A DNA stretch of 61,475 bases from an uncultured Collinsella sp. (GTDB taxonomy: Bacteria > Actinomycetota > Coriobacteriia > Coriobacteriales > Coriobacteriaceae): the NCBI GenBank assembly GCA_902464965.1, contig CABQLI010000004.1, forward strand, positions 1-61,475. Reading direction: 5' to 3'. Each line of letters begins with the position of its first letter. The first letter of the stretch is position 1. Positions 44,013-52,474 of the stretch are shown piece after piece. A model generated the notes under the pieces. That model ran no database searches. It saw nothing but the letters and a program-made list of their open reading frames with translations, and had not been told where the DNA came from. A program made the translations under genes and the position numbers.

Positions 44013-45404
44013 ATGTTTATCGGAAGAACAGTGGAAATGTCCGAGCTCAATCGACTGTATGGCACGGGCTCCTTTGAAATGCCTGTGATTTACGGCCGCC
44101 GTCGTGTGGGTAAAACGCGCCTTATCACAGAGTTCATCCAAGGCAAGAAGGCTATTTACTTTCAAGCTCGTCGTACCAATGCGGAGGCAAACCTGCACGG
44201 CTTTAGCCAGGCGATACTTGCAGGCTCGGTTGGTGCTGCAGGCGTGTCGTTTCGTAGTTTTGACGAAGCGTTCGATGCATTGGCCACCATGGCTCGCACG
44301 GAACGTTTGGTTGTCGTGATTGACGAGTATCCCTATCTCGCCCAATCGAATCCCGAAATCAGCTCGTTGCTGCAAGACAAGATCGACCACTTATACAAAG
44401 AGACCAGGCTAATGCTGATCCTATGCGGCTCGTCTCTTTCGTTTATGGAGGAACAGGTGTTGGGCTACGAGAGTCCACTATACGGTAGGCGTACGGCCCA
44501 GTTTAAGATCATGCCGCTCGATTTTACGACGACCCTCGGCCTGTGGCATAGCATGGGTCGCGAAGACGCTGCGGTTTGCTATGGCATGACGGGCGGCATT
44601 CCTGCATATATCGAGAAAGTCGATCCTGCCGCACCGCTCAAGGACAACATCAAACGTCTTTTTCTTACTCCTACGGGCTATCTCTTTGAGGAGCCGAGTA
44701 ACCTGCTATTGCAAGAGTGCCGCAATCCCGAGCAATATGATGCGATCGTGCAAGCAATTGCTCAGGGGCGCTCGAAGATCTCGGAGATTGCGAGCTCTAC
44801 GGGAATCCCTGCGAGCAACGTAAAGAGCTATGTGGATAAGCTGGCGTCGCTTGGGATTGTCGAGCGCGAGCTGCCCCTAAACGAGACGAGCAATAAGCGA
44901 GCCGTGTATCTGCTGAGCGACCAGATGTTTAGGTTCTGGTACAAGTTTGTTCCGCAGAACATCGGGCTGATTCAAAACGATATGGCCGAGATGGCGTATG
45001 AGCGCATTGAGCCGCACGTATCGGATTACATGGGCACGGTCTTTGAGCTTATATGCAGGCAATACGTGTACGAACTCGCACGCGCGGGCCAGCTCGATGT
45101 GGTTCCGGCAAGCGTTGGGCGCTGGTGGGGGACGGATAATCGCACGCATACGCAGGAAGAAATCGACTTAATTGTTGACGATGGCGAGGGCACTGCGCTG
45201 TTTGCGGAGTGCAAATGGCGCAATGAACCGGTGGGCGAAGACGTGCTGCAAAAGCTCGTGCACCGAAGCGAGCTCTTTAGGCGGCAACGAAAAAGCTATG
45301 CACTTTTCTCAAAAAGCGGCTTTACGCAGGGATGTCGAGATGCCGCAGAGAGTAGGGGAGACGTCAAGCTGATCTCGTTTGCCGAGATGTGTGAGCGGGG
45401 ATAA
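44013..45404 (+). CDS. P-loop ATPase with DUF234 / PD-(D/E)XK-like C-terminus
   Basis: A 463-residue archaeal-type AAA protein. It has the Walker A YGRRRVGKTRL near residue 30, the Walker B LVVVIDEYPYL near 105, a sensor CGSSLSFME, and a winged-helix segment ISEIASSTGIPASNVKSYVD. The C-terminal DUF234 part contains EEIDLIVDDG and ALFAECKWRN, the D...ExK pattern of nuclease-fold domains. The biological role of this family is poorly known; it is often found in accessory DNA. AAAGGAAGGATGGCCCT precedes the start, and the inverted repeat at 43942 probably regulates it. Arrays B and C lie on either side. Confidence 0.85.
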   Translation: MFIGRTVEMSELNRLYGTGSFEMPVIYGRRRVGKTRLITEFIQGKKAIYFQARRTNAEANLHGFSQAILAGSVGAAGVSFRSFDEAFDALATMARTERLVVVIDEYPYLAQSNPEISSLLQDKIDHLYKETRLMLILCGSSLSFMEEQVLGYESPLYGRRTAQFKIMPLDFTTTLGLWHSMGREDAAVCYGMTGGIPAYIEKVDPAAPLKDNIKRLFLTPTGYLFEEPSNLLLQECRNPEQYDAIVQAIAQGRSKISEIASSTGIPASNVKSYVDKLASLGIVERELPLNETSNKRAVYLLSDQMFRFWYKFVPQNIGLIQNDMAEMAYERIEPHVSDYMGTVFELICRQYVYELARAGQLDVVPASVGRWWGTDNRTHTQEEIDLIVDDGEGTALFAECKWRNEPVGEDVLQKLVHRSELFRRQRKSYALFSKSGFTQGCRDAAESRGDVKLISFAEMCERG

Positions 45405-45740
45405 TGAAGCGCGTCCTGATTTGATGCTGGGAATGGGATGCGCTTTCCTTTTGCGACCTTTGGCGGAAAGTGCGTTCCAGATTTCGGCTTCAGAATGGGA
45501 TGCCGTTTCCGGATCGGCCCTCAGGCGGAGACTGCGACCCGGAATTTGGCTCCAAAACGGGATATGCTTTCCCGGTGGCATCTCTAGCGGAAACTGCATC
45601 CCGGAATGAGCTCTCGGAACGGGACACGCTTTCCCATCGGGGCTTCAAACGGAAACCGTGTCCCGGAATCGAGCTTCAGGGTGGGACGCATTTTCCGGTA
45701 GAGGCCTGGGACGGAAGGCGTGTCCCAGAATCCGGCTAAT
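45405..45740. repeat. 62-bp hairpin repeat array C (about 5.5 units)
   Basis: Complete units start at 45464, 45526, 45588, 45650 and 45712 (the last cut short), exactly 62 bases apart, preceded by the right half of another unit (GGGATGCGCTTTCC near 45436). Same arms and polarity as array B. It begins directly at the end of the ATPase gene. Confidence 0.86.
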
Positions 45741-45796
45741 CCGATGGCCAGGTGGTTGAGCGAGCGAGCTCCGAGGCTTCATTACTGAAAATTCAT

Positions 45797-45825
45797 TTGT
45801 TAAACCTGGCAACCGTGGGTAGAAT
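45797..45825 (+). promoter_or_regulatory. Promoter of the putative antisense RNA
   Basis: TTGTTA (45797-45802) and TAGAAT (45820-45825) are separated by exactly 17 bases and point towards the 3' end of the small toxin gene. Confidence 0.6.
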
Positions 45826-45831
45826 AAAGTC

Positions 45832-45917
45832 GACGGCAGCCCAAGGGTGATAGCTGGGCAGCGCCGTTACTTAGTTCAAGGGGTCAATGCCTTAACGGCG
45901 TCGACCCCTCTTCTTTT
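45832..45917 (+). ncRNA. Putative antisense RNA antitoxin
   Basis: A predicted RNA of about 85 bases. The 5' part folds as ACGGCAGCCCA paired with TGGGCAGCGCCGT. The 3' end is an intrinsic terminator, AGGGGTC (45879-45885) with GACCCCT (45903-45909), then CTTCTTTT. It is transcribed towards the small toxin gene on the opposite strand and overlaps its last codons, stop codon and trailer. This is the usual layout of convergent type I toxin-antitoxin pairs. Transcription itself is not shown. Confidence 0.5.
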
Positions 45918-46017
45918 GCTTCGTACGCTGCTTAAGTGCCTCGGAAAGTCCGATAAGCGCCGTGAGGAGCGAGACCAAAGCGGTCAGGAGCTTCACAAAA
46001 TCAGTCAGATCGGTCAT
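45892..46017 (-). CDS. Small membrane peptide, putative type I toxin
   Basis: A 41-residue peptide starting MTDLTDFVKLLTALVSLLTA. A single hydrophobic helix of about 17 residues is followed by a strongly basic tail (KQRTKQKKRGRRR). This is the build of holin-like and TisB/Fst-type membrane toxins. The ATG eight bases after GGGAGG is chosen over one two codons earlier, and both are in frame. Upstream is a LexA-box-like site (46108-46121); overlapping its 3' end on the other strand is a predicted antisense RNA. Family assignment is by architecture only. Confidence 0.6.
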   Translation of the reverse strand: MTDLTDFVKLLTALVSLLTALIGLSEALKQRTKQKKRGRRR

Positions 46018-46107
46018 GGGCATCACCTCCCGTCGCATGGAGGGCGCTGCCCGGCACATGGAACTGCCGTCAACAATAACCAGTCTATCAAACTGCAGCC
46101 ATAAATA

Positions 46108-46121
46108 CGAATATATGTTCG
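46108..46121. promoter_or_regulatory. LexA (SOS) box-like site upstream of the small toxin
   Basis: Read on the reverse strand it is CGAACATATATTCG, one base off the perfect Gram-positive SOS palindrome CGAACATATGTTCG. It lies about 90 bases before the toxin start, at the -35 region of a plausible reverse promoter (TTCGTA, 18 bases, TAGACT). Confidence 0.6.
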
Positions 46122-46138
46122 ATAATAACAGCGACGTG

Positions 46139-46185
46139 ATTCTCTCAAAGTGTGGCTTTACGCAAGGATGCCGGAAAGCCGTGCT
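46139..46185 (+). pseudogene. Remnant of a DUF234-type ATPase 3' end
   Basis: The forward frame reads LSKCGFTQGCRKAV, matching FSKSGFTQGCRDAA near the C-terminus of the ATPase at 44013, and the DNA is close to 45306-45347. Nothing else of a second ATPase gene remains. It suggests a former paralogue or a duplication whose body was lost or replaced. Confidence 0.55.
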
Positions 46186-46275
46186 GTGCGATTTCATGTC
46201 CGCACGGGTTTCTATCCTTACGGCAATGTAGCCGCCTATGTAGCAAACGGCAGTTGACGGAGAAAGGCCCTAACC

Positions 46276-47010
46276 GTGTCAGCTGAAAAGACGCCGTGTA
46301 TCTCGGCTATCGATACGACGAACTTTGCGCGCCAGATTGTGCTGGACTTTGAGTTTGCGCCGGTGCCAAAGCAGCGCCAGCGACGTGGGCTGCGCAATGA
46401 GATTATCGAGGTCGGCGCCGTCAAGCTCGATTACCACGGCAGCGTTATGGGCGAGTTCTCGCAGTTTGTGCAGACGGAATTTACCGAAGGCGTTGCGTTT
46501 TCCGTCCGCGAGCTTACGGGGATATCGGCCGTGGACACTGCGATGGCCGATCCGCTCTACATGGTAATCAAAAGGCTCAGCGATTGGATCGGTCGCTACT
46601 CCGCACAGGTAGTTTGCTGGAGCGGGGCGGACCGTCGACAGCTTTTGACCGAGTGCCAGACAAAGCACATCGATCTTTCCGCATTTCCTACGGACTGGGC
46701 CGACCTGCAGGCGTTTTACACCTCGATCATGGACGTGGGCAGCCACGGGTGCGTCTCTTTGAGTGACGCGGCGACGTGGTTTGGCATCGAGTTCGACGAG
46801 TCGACGGGTCACGCCCACAGCGCCCTTGCCGATGCGCGCGTGACCGCCAAGCTGCTCAAGCAGGTGATGGACGGGGACTACCGCGTGAGCCCGCGCGCCC
46901 AGGAAGTCCGCCAGCGGTGGGGGATGGGCGAGCGAGCTCAGACGCGCCTTTCTAGCAAGTGCCCCGAGCTGGGCGACCTGCTGCTGAAGCTGAAGGCGGC
47001 GGGAAGGTAG
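46276..47010 (+). CDS. DEDDh-type 3'-5' exonuclease family protein
   Basis: A 244-residue protein of the DnaQ/RNase T fold. Exo I is IVLDFEFAP (Asp and Glu) near residue 22, Exo II is in the VVCWSGADRRQL region, and Exo III is HAHSALADARVTAKLL with His and Asp. It degrades single-stranded DNA or RNA from the 3' end; the target is unknown. Start GTG with GAGAAAGGCCC upstream. It stands alone among accessory genes, just after the toxin-antitoxin region, and ends 41 bases before a convergent gene. Confidence 0.85.
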   Translation: MSAEKTPCISAIDTTNFARQIVLDFEFAPVPKQRQRRGLRNEIIEVGAVKLDYHGSVMGEFSQFVQTEFTEGVAFSVRELTGISAVDTAMADPLYMVIKRLSDWIGRYSAQVVCWSGADRRQLLTECQTKHIDLSAFPTDWADLQAFYTSIMDVGSHGCVSLSDAATWFGIEFDESTGHAHSALADARVTAKLLKQVMDGDYRVSPRAQEVRQRWGMGERAQTRLSSKCPELGDLLLKLKAAGR

Positions 47011-47051
47011 GGGCGTTAGCTGTCTGCATGGCGCGTGCCTGTTGCGTATCG

Positions 47052-48287
47052 TTACTCTTCCTGCTGCTTGGCAGGCAAGATGTAGACGTTCTCGGCGTCC
47101 ACGGCGATCTGCGCGGGGCGGTTGTAGAGGGTGTCGATCTCCTTTACGCTCTGCTTGAACGGCGTGACGTCGGGCGTCTTTGCCTGATGGAGCTTTTCGA
47201 GGAGTTTCTCGGATTGCTTGTCGTTGAACTTTCCGATGCTCTCTCCTGCGCCTTCGAGCGCCTCGTCGATGAGTGTATGGTCGCCCACGGGGGTCTTTGC
47301 GATGGCGTGACCGAGCAATTTGCCCGCGGACGCGATACCGCCCAGCAGTGCCGCATCGACGGTGTCGACAGCCCCCGCTTCGAGTGCGTTGTAGCAGTCG
47401 GTGTAGAGCTCGCGGTACGCGATCGAATCAGCCTCGATCTTCGCAGTGGCGTCCGCGAGCTTTGCGGGCTCGAAGTTCTGGGCGAGCATGGGTTCGAGGA
47501 ACAGCGAGAACGCGTGGATGTAGGTGGCGAGCTGGCAGTCTTTGAGGTAGTCGAGCACCTTGTCGAGGCGTCTGCCCAAGCCGTCTCGCACCTCGATGAA
47601 CCCTTTCTTTTTCAGATCTGCCTGTGCCTGCGAGCGGAAGAGTTCCATGTCCTGCGCGGACGACTGCTTGATGTCGAGCACCTTCATATGGGCGTTTGCC
47701 ATGTAGGTGGCGTTGCCGTAGTTGAGTCCGTAACCGTTGAGGATGTCTGCGAGCGTCTTGAGGTTGCCACGCATGTTGGCCTTGTCGCGCTGACGCATGT
47801 ACTCGAACATTTCGTCGACGGACTCCTGGATGGAGTCGAGCTTTTGGTTTATCTGCGTGATTGCGGCTGCCATGAATAGCGATGTTGGATCGTAAGGCAC
47901 CTGCGTGACGCTCGTGGCGATGTCGCCCTCGACTACGTGGAAGCGCGCCTGCCCAAGGCCCTTGGCGGCGTCGCGGTAGCCCCCTGTGAGACCGCTGCCG
48001 TCCTTGAACGAGTTGAGTTTCGACGGATCGAGCGGGTTACCATATTTGTCAGTCGCCTGGAGCAGCGTGGGCACGCTCACCGTGTTGGTGACGGTGCGAA
48101 ACATCGAGGGGAGCGAGGCGAACGCCACGCCGAGTTGGGGAATTCGCTCGAGCGGTAGCTTGATGGCGCCGGAGACGTCCACCCGCTTCTGAGTGAGCGC
48201 GAGGTGGATTTTGGTCGATGCGAGCTGTTTTGCCACGAGCTCCTCTCGGCCGTCGTTCGCCGAGGGTTTGGTCTCGTTGTCTGCCAT
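47052..48287 (-). CDS. Uncharacterised helix-rich protein
   Basis: A 411-residue soluble protein of unknown function. It has a polar N-terminus, a stretch IPQLGVAFASLPSMFRTVTN near residue 55, a long probably coiled region around 145-200 (INQKLDSIQESVDEMFEYMRQR), and an Ala/Gly-rich amphipathic segment AALLGGIASAGKLLGHAIAK near 335. No signal peptide or catalytic motif is seen. The ATG was set by AAGGAGCGCGCT; a longer frame exists upstream without a site. Alternating helices with one amphipathic patch would fit a membrane-acting or scaffold protein, but this is a guess. Confidence 0.75.
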   Translation of the reverse strand: MADNETKPSANDGREELVAKQLASTKIHLALTQKRVDVSGAIKLPLERIPQLGVAFASLPSMFRTVTNTVSVPTLLQATDKYGNPLDPSKLNSFKDGSGLTGGYRDAAKGLGQARFHVVEGDIATSVTQVPYDPTSLFMAAAITQINQKLDSIQESVDEMFEYMRQRDKANMRGNLKTLADILNGYGLNYGNATYMANAHMKVLDIKQSSAQDMELFRSQAQADLKKKGFIEVRDGLGRRLDKVLDYLKDCQLATYIHAFSLFLEPMLAQNFEPAKLADATAKIEADSIAYRELYTDCYNALEAGAVDTVDAALLGGIASAGKLLGHAIAKTPVGDHTLIDEALEGAGESIGKFNDKQSEKLLEKLHQAKTPDVTPFKQSVKEIDTLYNRPAQIAVDAENVYILPAKQQEE

Positions 48288-48469
48288 AGCGCGCTCCTTG
48301 CTTACGTTGATAGTCGTGGGCATTATCTCATCGCCTGGTGGCTTGCTAGAGCGGGGTAGAGGCCGAGCGTCTGGCGAAACTCGTTAACTGATTGCATTTC
48401 AGCGGATTGGGTTGATTATAAGAGAAGGACGGCTATCCATCTGCCCTTCCCAGTTGAGTTCGCTTTGAG

Positions 48470-50284
48470 CTACTGTTCGTGCCTATGCTGCTTGGGCTCA
48501 AGCCTTCTCGCTGCCGTGAAGCAGGCCGTGGCCGCCATGGCCAATGCGATGCTGGCCATCCAAGTGGAGTCGCCGGTTGCAGCGAGCTTTGGTTCATCGG
48601 TTGTCGTGCGTCCCGACTTTTTTGTAGCCGCCTCGTCGGCGTCCTTTTCAGGAGTGGCAGGATCACTTTTGTTGTCGCCGGGTGAATCTACGTCGGTCTT
48701 TCCGCCCGCCTGCTCCCCTTGGGCCTTCCCCTCCACGGTGAAGGACGCATCGGTCGCCGTCCCGTCCTTCCAGACGGCCGTGACGGTGTGTCCGCCGGCG
48801 GCGAGCGTGTCCAGGCAGGACGGCCTGAGCTCGATAATCGTGCTGCCCCTGGTTGCGGTGTAGTTCTCGGCGGAGACCTCAGTTCCGTCCACGAGGAGAC
48901 GCGTGAACTCATCGAGAGGACCGCTGAAGCGGAAGGTCAGACCGGCCTCGCCGTCCTTTGCATACGCCTGCCCGTCGCCCTTGGTGGCGGCATACAGCGG
49001 AGCGGTCACGTCGAAGGTGACGTCCCCCGCGTCGTCGACATCAAAGGTCTGAACGCCGGTCTTGCCGTTACGCTCGGCGTAGGCGGAGCTGTAGACGAAG
49101 GTCTCGTGGCCCGTCTTGTCGAGGACCGCGAGGGCTTGGATTTCAAACGAGCCCATCGAGAGCGACGTGGGGAACTCGATTTCGATATAGCCCCTTGCCG
49201 CATCGTAGCTGCAGCTCAACGTTTTGCGGGTCTTTAAAGAGTTCGGGTCCTCGACATAGCCGGGGTCGCCGAGGATCGGGGAGACAGACTTTACGCCGTC
49301 CGCGTCGCCTACATTGCAATAGATACGGAGGATCCCGCCGACGGGGACCCTCTTCGCGGAGATGGAAACGTTCGAGACCGTGGGCGGGTTCCGGTCGATC
49401 GCGCTGCCGGTCACCTCGAAGCACAGCTCGCTCGGGTCGCCAACCGAGAAAGTCGCGCCCGAAATGCCGTTGGCCCTGGCGTAGGAACTCTCGTACACAT
49501 CGGTCTCGAACCCTAGGCCATCGGTGACCGAAAGGCCGATCAGCCTGTGCCTTCCGATCCTATTGCTGTCGAATGTGAGGTCAAACCCGTCGATAGACGA
49601 GCCTCCGTGATAATAGGCTGACGAAACAGAGCAGCCGTCGTCCGAATTCTCCCAGCCCTGCCGCAGTATGGGGGAAACGGAGCGAACGCCGTCGGCATCG
49701 GAGACGGTCCAAGAGATGTGGAAGTCGGCACCGGTTGCGACCTCCCTGCTCGAGAGCGACACGGAGGACACGGTCGGCGGGTTTTGGTCCTCGGGTCCCT
49801 CGGTCACCTCATACTCGAGGGGGTCGGTGGTGAAGGTCGGACAGTCGAGCCCCTTCTCCTCGGCATACGTCGTGTCGTAGACATCGGTAACCCATCCAAG
49901 ACTATCGGTCACGCCGAGGCCGATGATCCGGTACCGGCAGGGCCGGTCGCTCGGGGAGGTGGAGATATCGAAGCCCGCGGTCGTGTTGCCGGTCGACGAG
50001 AAGGCGAGACGGGAACTGATTCCATGGTCTCCGGTATCGTTTTCGACAACGACTTCAACTATGGGCGTGACGGACCGTACCCCGTCAGGGTCATCGATGC
50101 TATAGCCGACATGCAGCGTGGAGCCGGCCGTGACTGTCGTCGCGGATATCGTCACGTTGGAGATGCTGGGCGGGTTCGGGTCCGACGCGGCTAGGGCGGT
50201 TGAGGGCAAAGCAAGCGCTACGGTGGCGGACAGCGAGGCGAGCAGGCTAAGCGCGAAGCGCCTGGAGAATTTCAAGGAGGTCAT
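48470..50284 (-). CDS. Cell-wall-anchored surface protein with three Ig-like repeats
   Basis: A 604-residue secreted protein. The signal peptide spans about 1-33 (FALSLLASLSATVALALPST, cleavage after ALAA). Three related repeats of about 130 residues follow, each opening NPPxxSxVxxS and carrying DxDGVRSVxPI. Next come a beta-rich domain (about 430-520), a Lys/Asp/Pro/Glu linker, and a C-terminal sorting signal LAATGDS with a hydrophobic span and charged tail (LPXTG variant). It would be attached to peptidoglycan by a sortase not encoded here. Possible adhesin; ligand unknown. Confidence 0.85.
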   Translation of the reverse strand: MTSLKFSRRFALSLLASLSATVALALPSTALAASDPNPPSISNVTISATTVTAGSTLHVGYSIDDPDGVRSVTPIVEVVVENDTGDHGISSRLAFSSTGNTTAGFDISTSPSDRPCRYRIIGLGVTDSLGWVTDVYDTTYAEEKGLDCPTFTTDPLEYEVTEGPEDQNPPTVSSVSLSSREVATGADFHISWTVSDADGVRSVSPILRQGWENSDDGCSVSSAYYHGGSSIDGFDLTFDSNRIGRHRLIGLSVTDGLGFETDVYESSYARANGISGATFSVGDPSELCFEVTGSAIDRNPPTVSNVSISAKRVPVGGILRIYCNVGDADGVKSVSPILGDPGYVEDPNSLKTRKTLSCSYDAARGYIEIEFPTSLSMGSFEIQALAVLDKTGHETFVYSSAYAERNGKTGVQTFDVDDAGDVTFDVTAPLYAATKGDGQAYAKDGEAGLTFRFSGPLDEFTRLLVDGTEVSAENYTATRGSTIIELRPSCLDTLAAGGHTVTAVWKDGTATDASFTVEGKAQGEQAGGKTDVDSPGDNKSDPATPEKDADEAATKKSGRTTTDEPKLAATGDSTWMASIALAMAATACFTAARRLEPKQHRHEQ

Positions 50285-50591
50285 TGGTGGTGCCGATCTT
50301 CCATAATTGTTGCAGCGATACCAGTATATCTTTGGCCCATGCTAGCCAGATGTTCTTTCCGCGAACGGCTCGTTAGTTTAGAGACGGCATATGGACGCCT
50401 GTCTCGTCCACGTTTCTCGTAAGGGCGATTATAAGGACATGAAGAGACTTTCTCGGAACAATCAATTGGGGATATCAAAGAAATGCTGGACGCCGCCCGA
50501 TTGCTCAATGCCTTTGAGGTGAAATGCGGCGCATCGGCTACGTTGTTGAGATCATTTATCGAGCGATACGTCATTCCAGCTGAGGCCACCG

Positions 50592-51032
50592 TCATGAGGC
50601 TTCTGTTCCTACACCCCCCGCTATCCCGCGTGCCGCGCTCAACAGCTCGTACTCCCTCTGGCTCCACTGGCGCAGTTCGGCCGCGTCGACGGCGTTGCGG
50701 CACAGATCCAGGAATACCTCAGCGCCCTCGCAGAAGCACTCGCGGGCAAAGGCTCCGGACCCGCTTGCGACACACGCGCCGTCGGCAAAGAGCTTCCAGC
50801 TAGACGGCTCGCGCGAGTCGTCTCCGAGCAGCTGAATCTGCAGTACGTGCGGATTGCCGGTAGTGCAAAGCTCTTCCTCGAGTTTCTGCACCGTAAAGCG
50901 CATCTGGTGGGAGAGCCTGCTCTTGACCATGGCCGAGGCGTAGCCGTTCGGCTTGTCCAGAAGATGCATTCGTTTTGGCTTGGCTGTCAGGTTGTGGAAG
51001 TTGCGCTCGCTGCGCACGGAGAAATTGTCCAT
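50592..51032 (-). CDS. Uncharacterised protein
   Basis: A 146-residue protein beginning MDNFSVRSERNFHNLTAKPK, basic in the first third and mixed thereafter, with RMHLLDKPNGYASAMVKSRL and a C-terminal helical region (VFLDLCRNAVDAAELRQWSQ). No membrane segment, signal or known motif. Start set by AAAGGAGTCCGT before ATG. The 307 bases between its end and the surface-protein start hold no recognisable feature. The 332 bases upstream hold only two short copies of CGGAAAAGTGT (near 51251 and 51284). Confidence 0.7.
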   Translation of the reverse strand: MDNFSVRSERNFHNLTAKPKRMHLLDKPNGYASAMVKSRLSHQMRFTVQKLEEELCTTGNPHVLQIQLLGDDSREPSSWKLFADGACVASGSGAFARECFCEGAEVFLDLCRNAVDAAELRQWSQREYELLSAARGIAGGVGTEAS

Positions 51033-51364
51033 ACGGACTCCTTTCATCGATGTTGGCAGGGCCACCGTGCCTCTTGGCCGGTTGGCGTCGGGATCGTGGA
51101 GCCAACTCTCTACCCCGACTCTGGATAAAACGCGCCCACTCCTTGCGGGCAAGAGGAAGTCTATCAGCGTGTACGGACGGAAATCAAACGCCGCCTGCGA
51201 AATGACGCGTGAACGGCGTTAGTTTCCCAAGTGATTATTCGGCTTTCATCCGGAAAAGTGTCGAAATAGGCACCTTAAAACTTCGGAAAAGTGTGGCTGG
51301 ATGACAAAACAGCACTTAGAAGCCGGTGCTGGATGCGGGATCCTGCGGCCGCCTTCAGCTCTCG

Positions 51365-52351
51365 CTACTCGTCGTCCCTGTCGTTGGGGTCGCCCTTGAG
51401 GGTGTTGATGTCCAGATACTGGTTATCGTCCTCTTTTTGCTGGGTCTCCGACTCCGCTTGGGTGGGGCCGCGGAACAGCTGGAATCCCTCAAACGCAATG
51501 ACACCGAGCAGGGCAATGATAATGGCGATAAAGGCAACCTTGACTGCCTGCGGAAATTCCGAGAAACGCAGCGCCTTTTCCTTGGCGTAATAATCGGCGA
51601 AGCGCTCTTCGCCCGTGCTTTTGGTATACGCCGGTGCGGACGCGGCCTCCGGGTCATATTCCGGTGCAGGCGTGGCAGCGTACGGATCGTTGAGATAATC
51701 GCTCGATGCGGTGCCATAGTCCTCGGTCTCGATGCGACCGTTGCCAGCATAGTCATCGGAATAATCGGAATATGTCGCACCGCCCTCATAGTCCGCGGCG
51801 CTCGTGTTGGCGGCAAAAAGCGGGTTAACTGGAACGTCGAGCGCCGGCATGCCGGTAGAGGTCTCATCCAGATCGGCTGCAGCCCAGGAATCGTAGGCAA
51901 CCTGACGGGCAACGGGCTCATCGAGCCTTGCGACCGGAGGCTTGCGTGCCGCAGGAACAGGCAACTGCTGGGCGCTGTACATAACAGTGCTGTCGGCCGA
52001 TTTGCCCTGCGTCGCTGCAGCGAGAAATGCCGCCGTCTCGGACGGGTCGCTTGCGGGGCGGGGAGCGGGCGTGGGCGCCGAAGTGGGTGCGGGCGTAGGC
52101 GCGGGTGTCGAAACAGCCAACTGCGCAGGAGTCGGCGCAGATGCGGTCTTAGGCGCAAGTGCGGGATTGGGGTTTGACGGGCGAGCCCCGCCGCCCATGA
52201 GTTCGTCGGCGGTCCACGGGCGATCATCCATCACGTCGTCAAGGCTCAGCGAAAACAGGTCGTCTTCACCCTCATCGAACATGCGGTGCACATGTCCACC
52301 AATTGCCGGAATCAATCCGCGACCGGTGCATGATGCCTTGCTCAACGCCAT
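51365..52351 (-). CDS. Proline/alanine-rich membrane-anchored protein of unknown function
   Basis: A 328-residue protein. An acidic N-terminal part (FDEGEDDLFSLSLDDVMDDR) is followed by a low-complexity Pro/Ala/Thr stretch (PAPTPAPTSAPTPAPRPA) around residue 90, a Tyr/Asp-rich segment (DYSDDYAGNGRIETEDYG), and one C-terminal membrane helix VAFIAIIIALLGVIAFEGFQ with a short acidic tail outside. The start is ATG after AAAGGATGGAACAG. The tail-anchored, mostly cytoplasmic layout suggests a scaffold or regulator. It is not recognised as a known family. Confidence 0.75.
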   Translation of the reverse strand: MALSKASCTGRGLIPAIGGHVHRMFDEGEDDLFSLSLDDVMDDRPWTADELMGGGARPSNPNPALAPKTASAPTPAQLAVSTPAPTPAPTSAPTPAPRPASDPSETAAFLAAATQGKSADSTVMYSAQQLPVPAARKPPVARLDEPVARQVAYDSWAAADLDETSTGMPALDVPVNPLFAANTSAADYEGGATYSDYSDDYAGNGRIETEDYGTASSDYLNDPYAATPAPEYDPEAASAPAYTKSTGEERFADYYAKEKALRFSEFPQAVKVAFIAIIIALLGVIAFEGFQLFRGPTQAESETQQKEDDNQYLDINTLKGDPNDRDDE

Positions 52352-52474
52352 TCTGTTCCATCCTTTCGAAATACTAATGACATCGATTATATGGAACTTC
52401 CCAAGCTGCTCGGTCTTGGATTCGTGCTTTCCAGAACTCGCGCCCAAAAGGGGAGGGGCAATCCAGGCGAGTGC

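Noticed and set aside
41754..45740. The hairpin arrays as a CRISPR
   Set aside because: There are no unique spacers of constant length between short identical repeats; the whole 62-base unit is repeated and degenerate, and no cas gene is present.
41754..45740. The hairpin arrays as integron attC sites
   Set aside because: No integrase gene is visible, units are tandem without a cassette between each, and the core GTTRRRY is not found. The cassette-like layout is kept only as a question.
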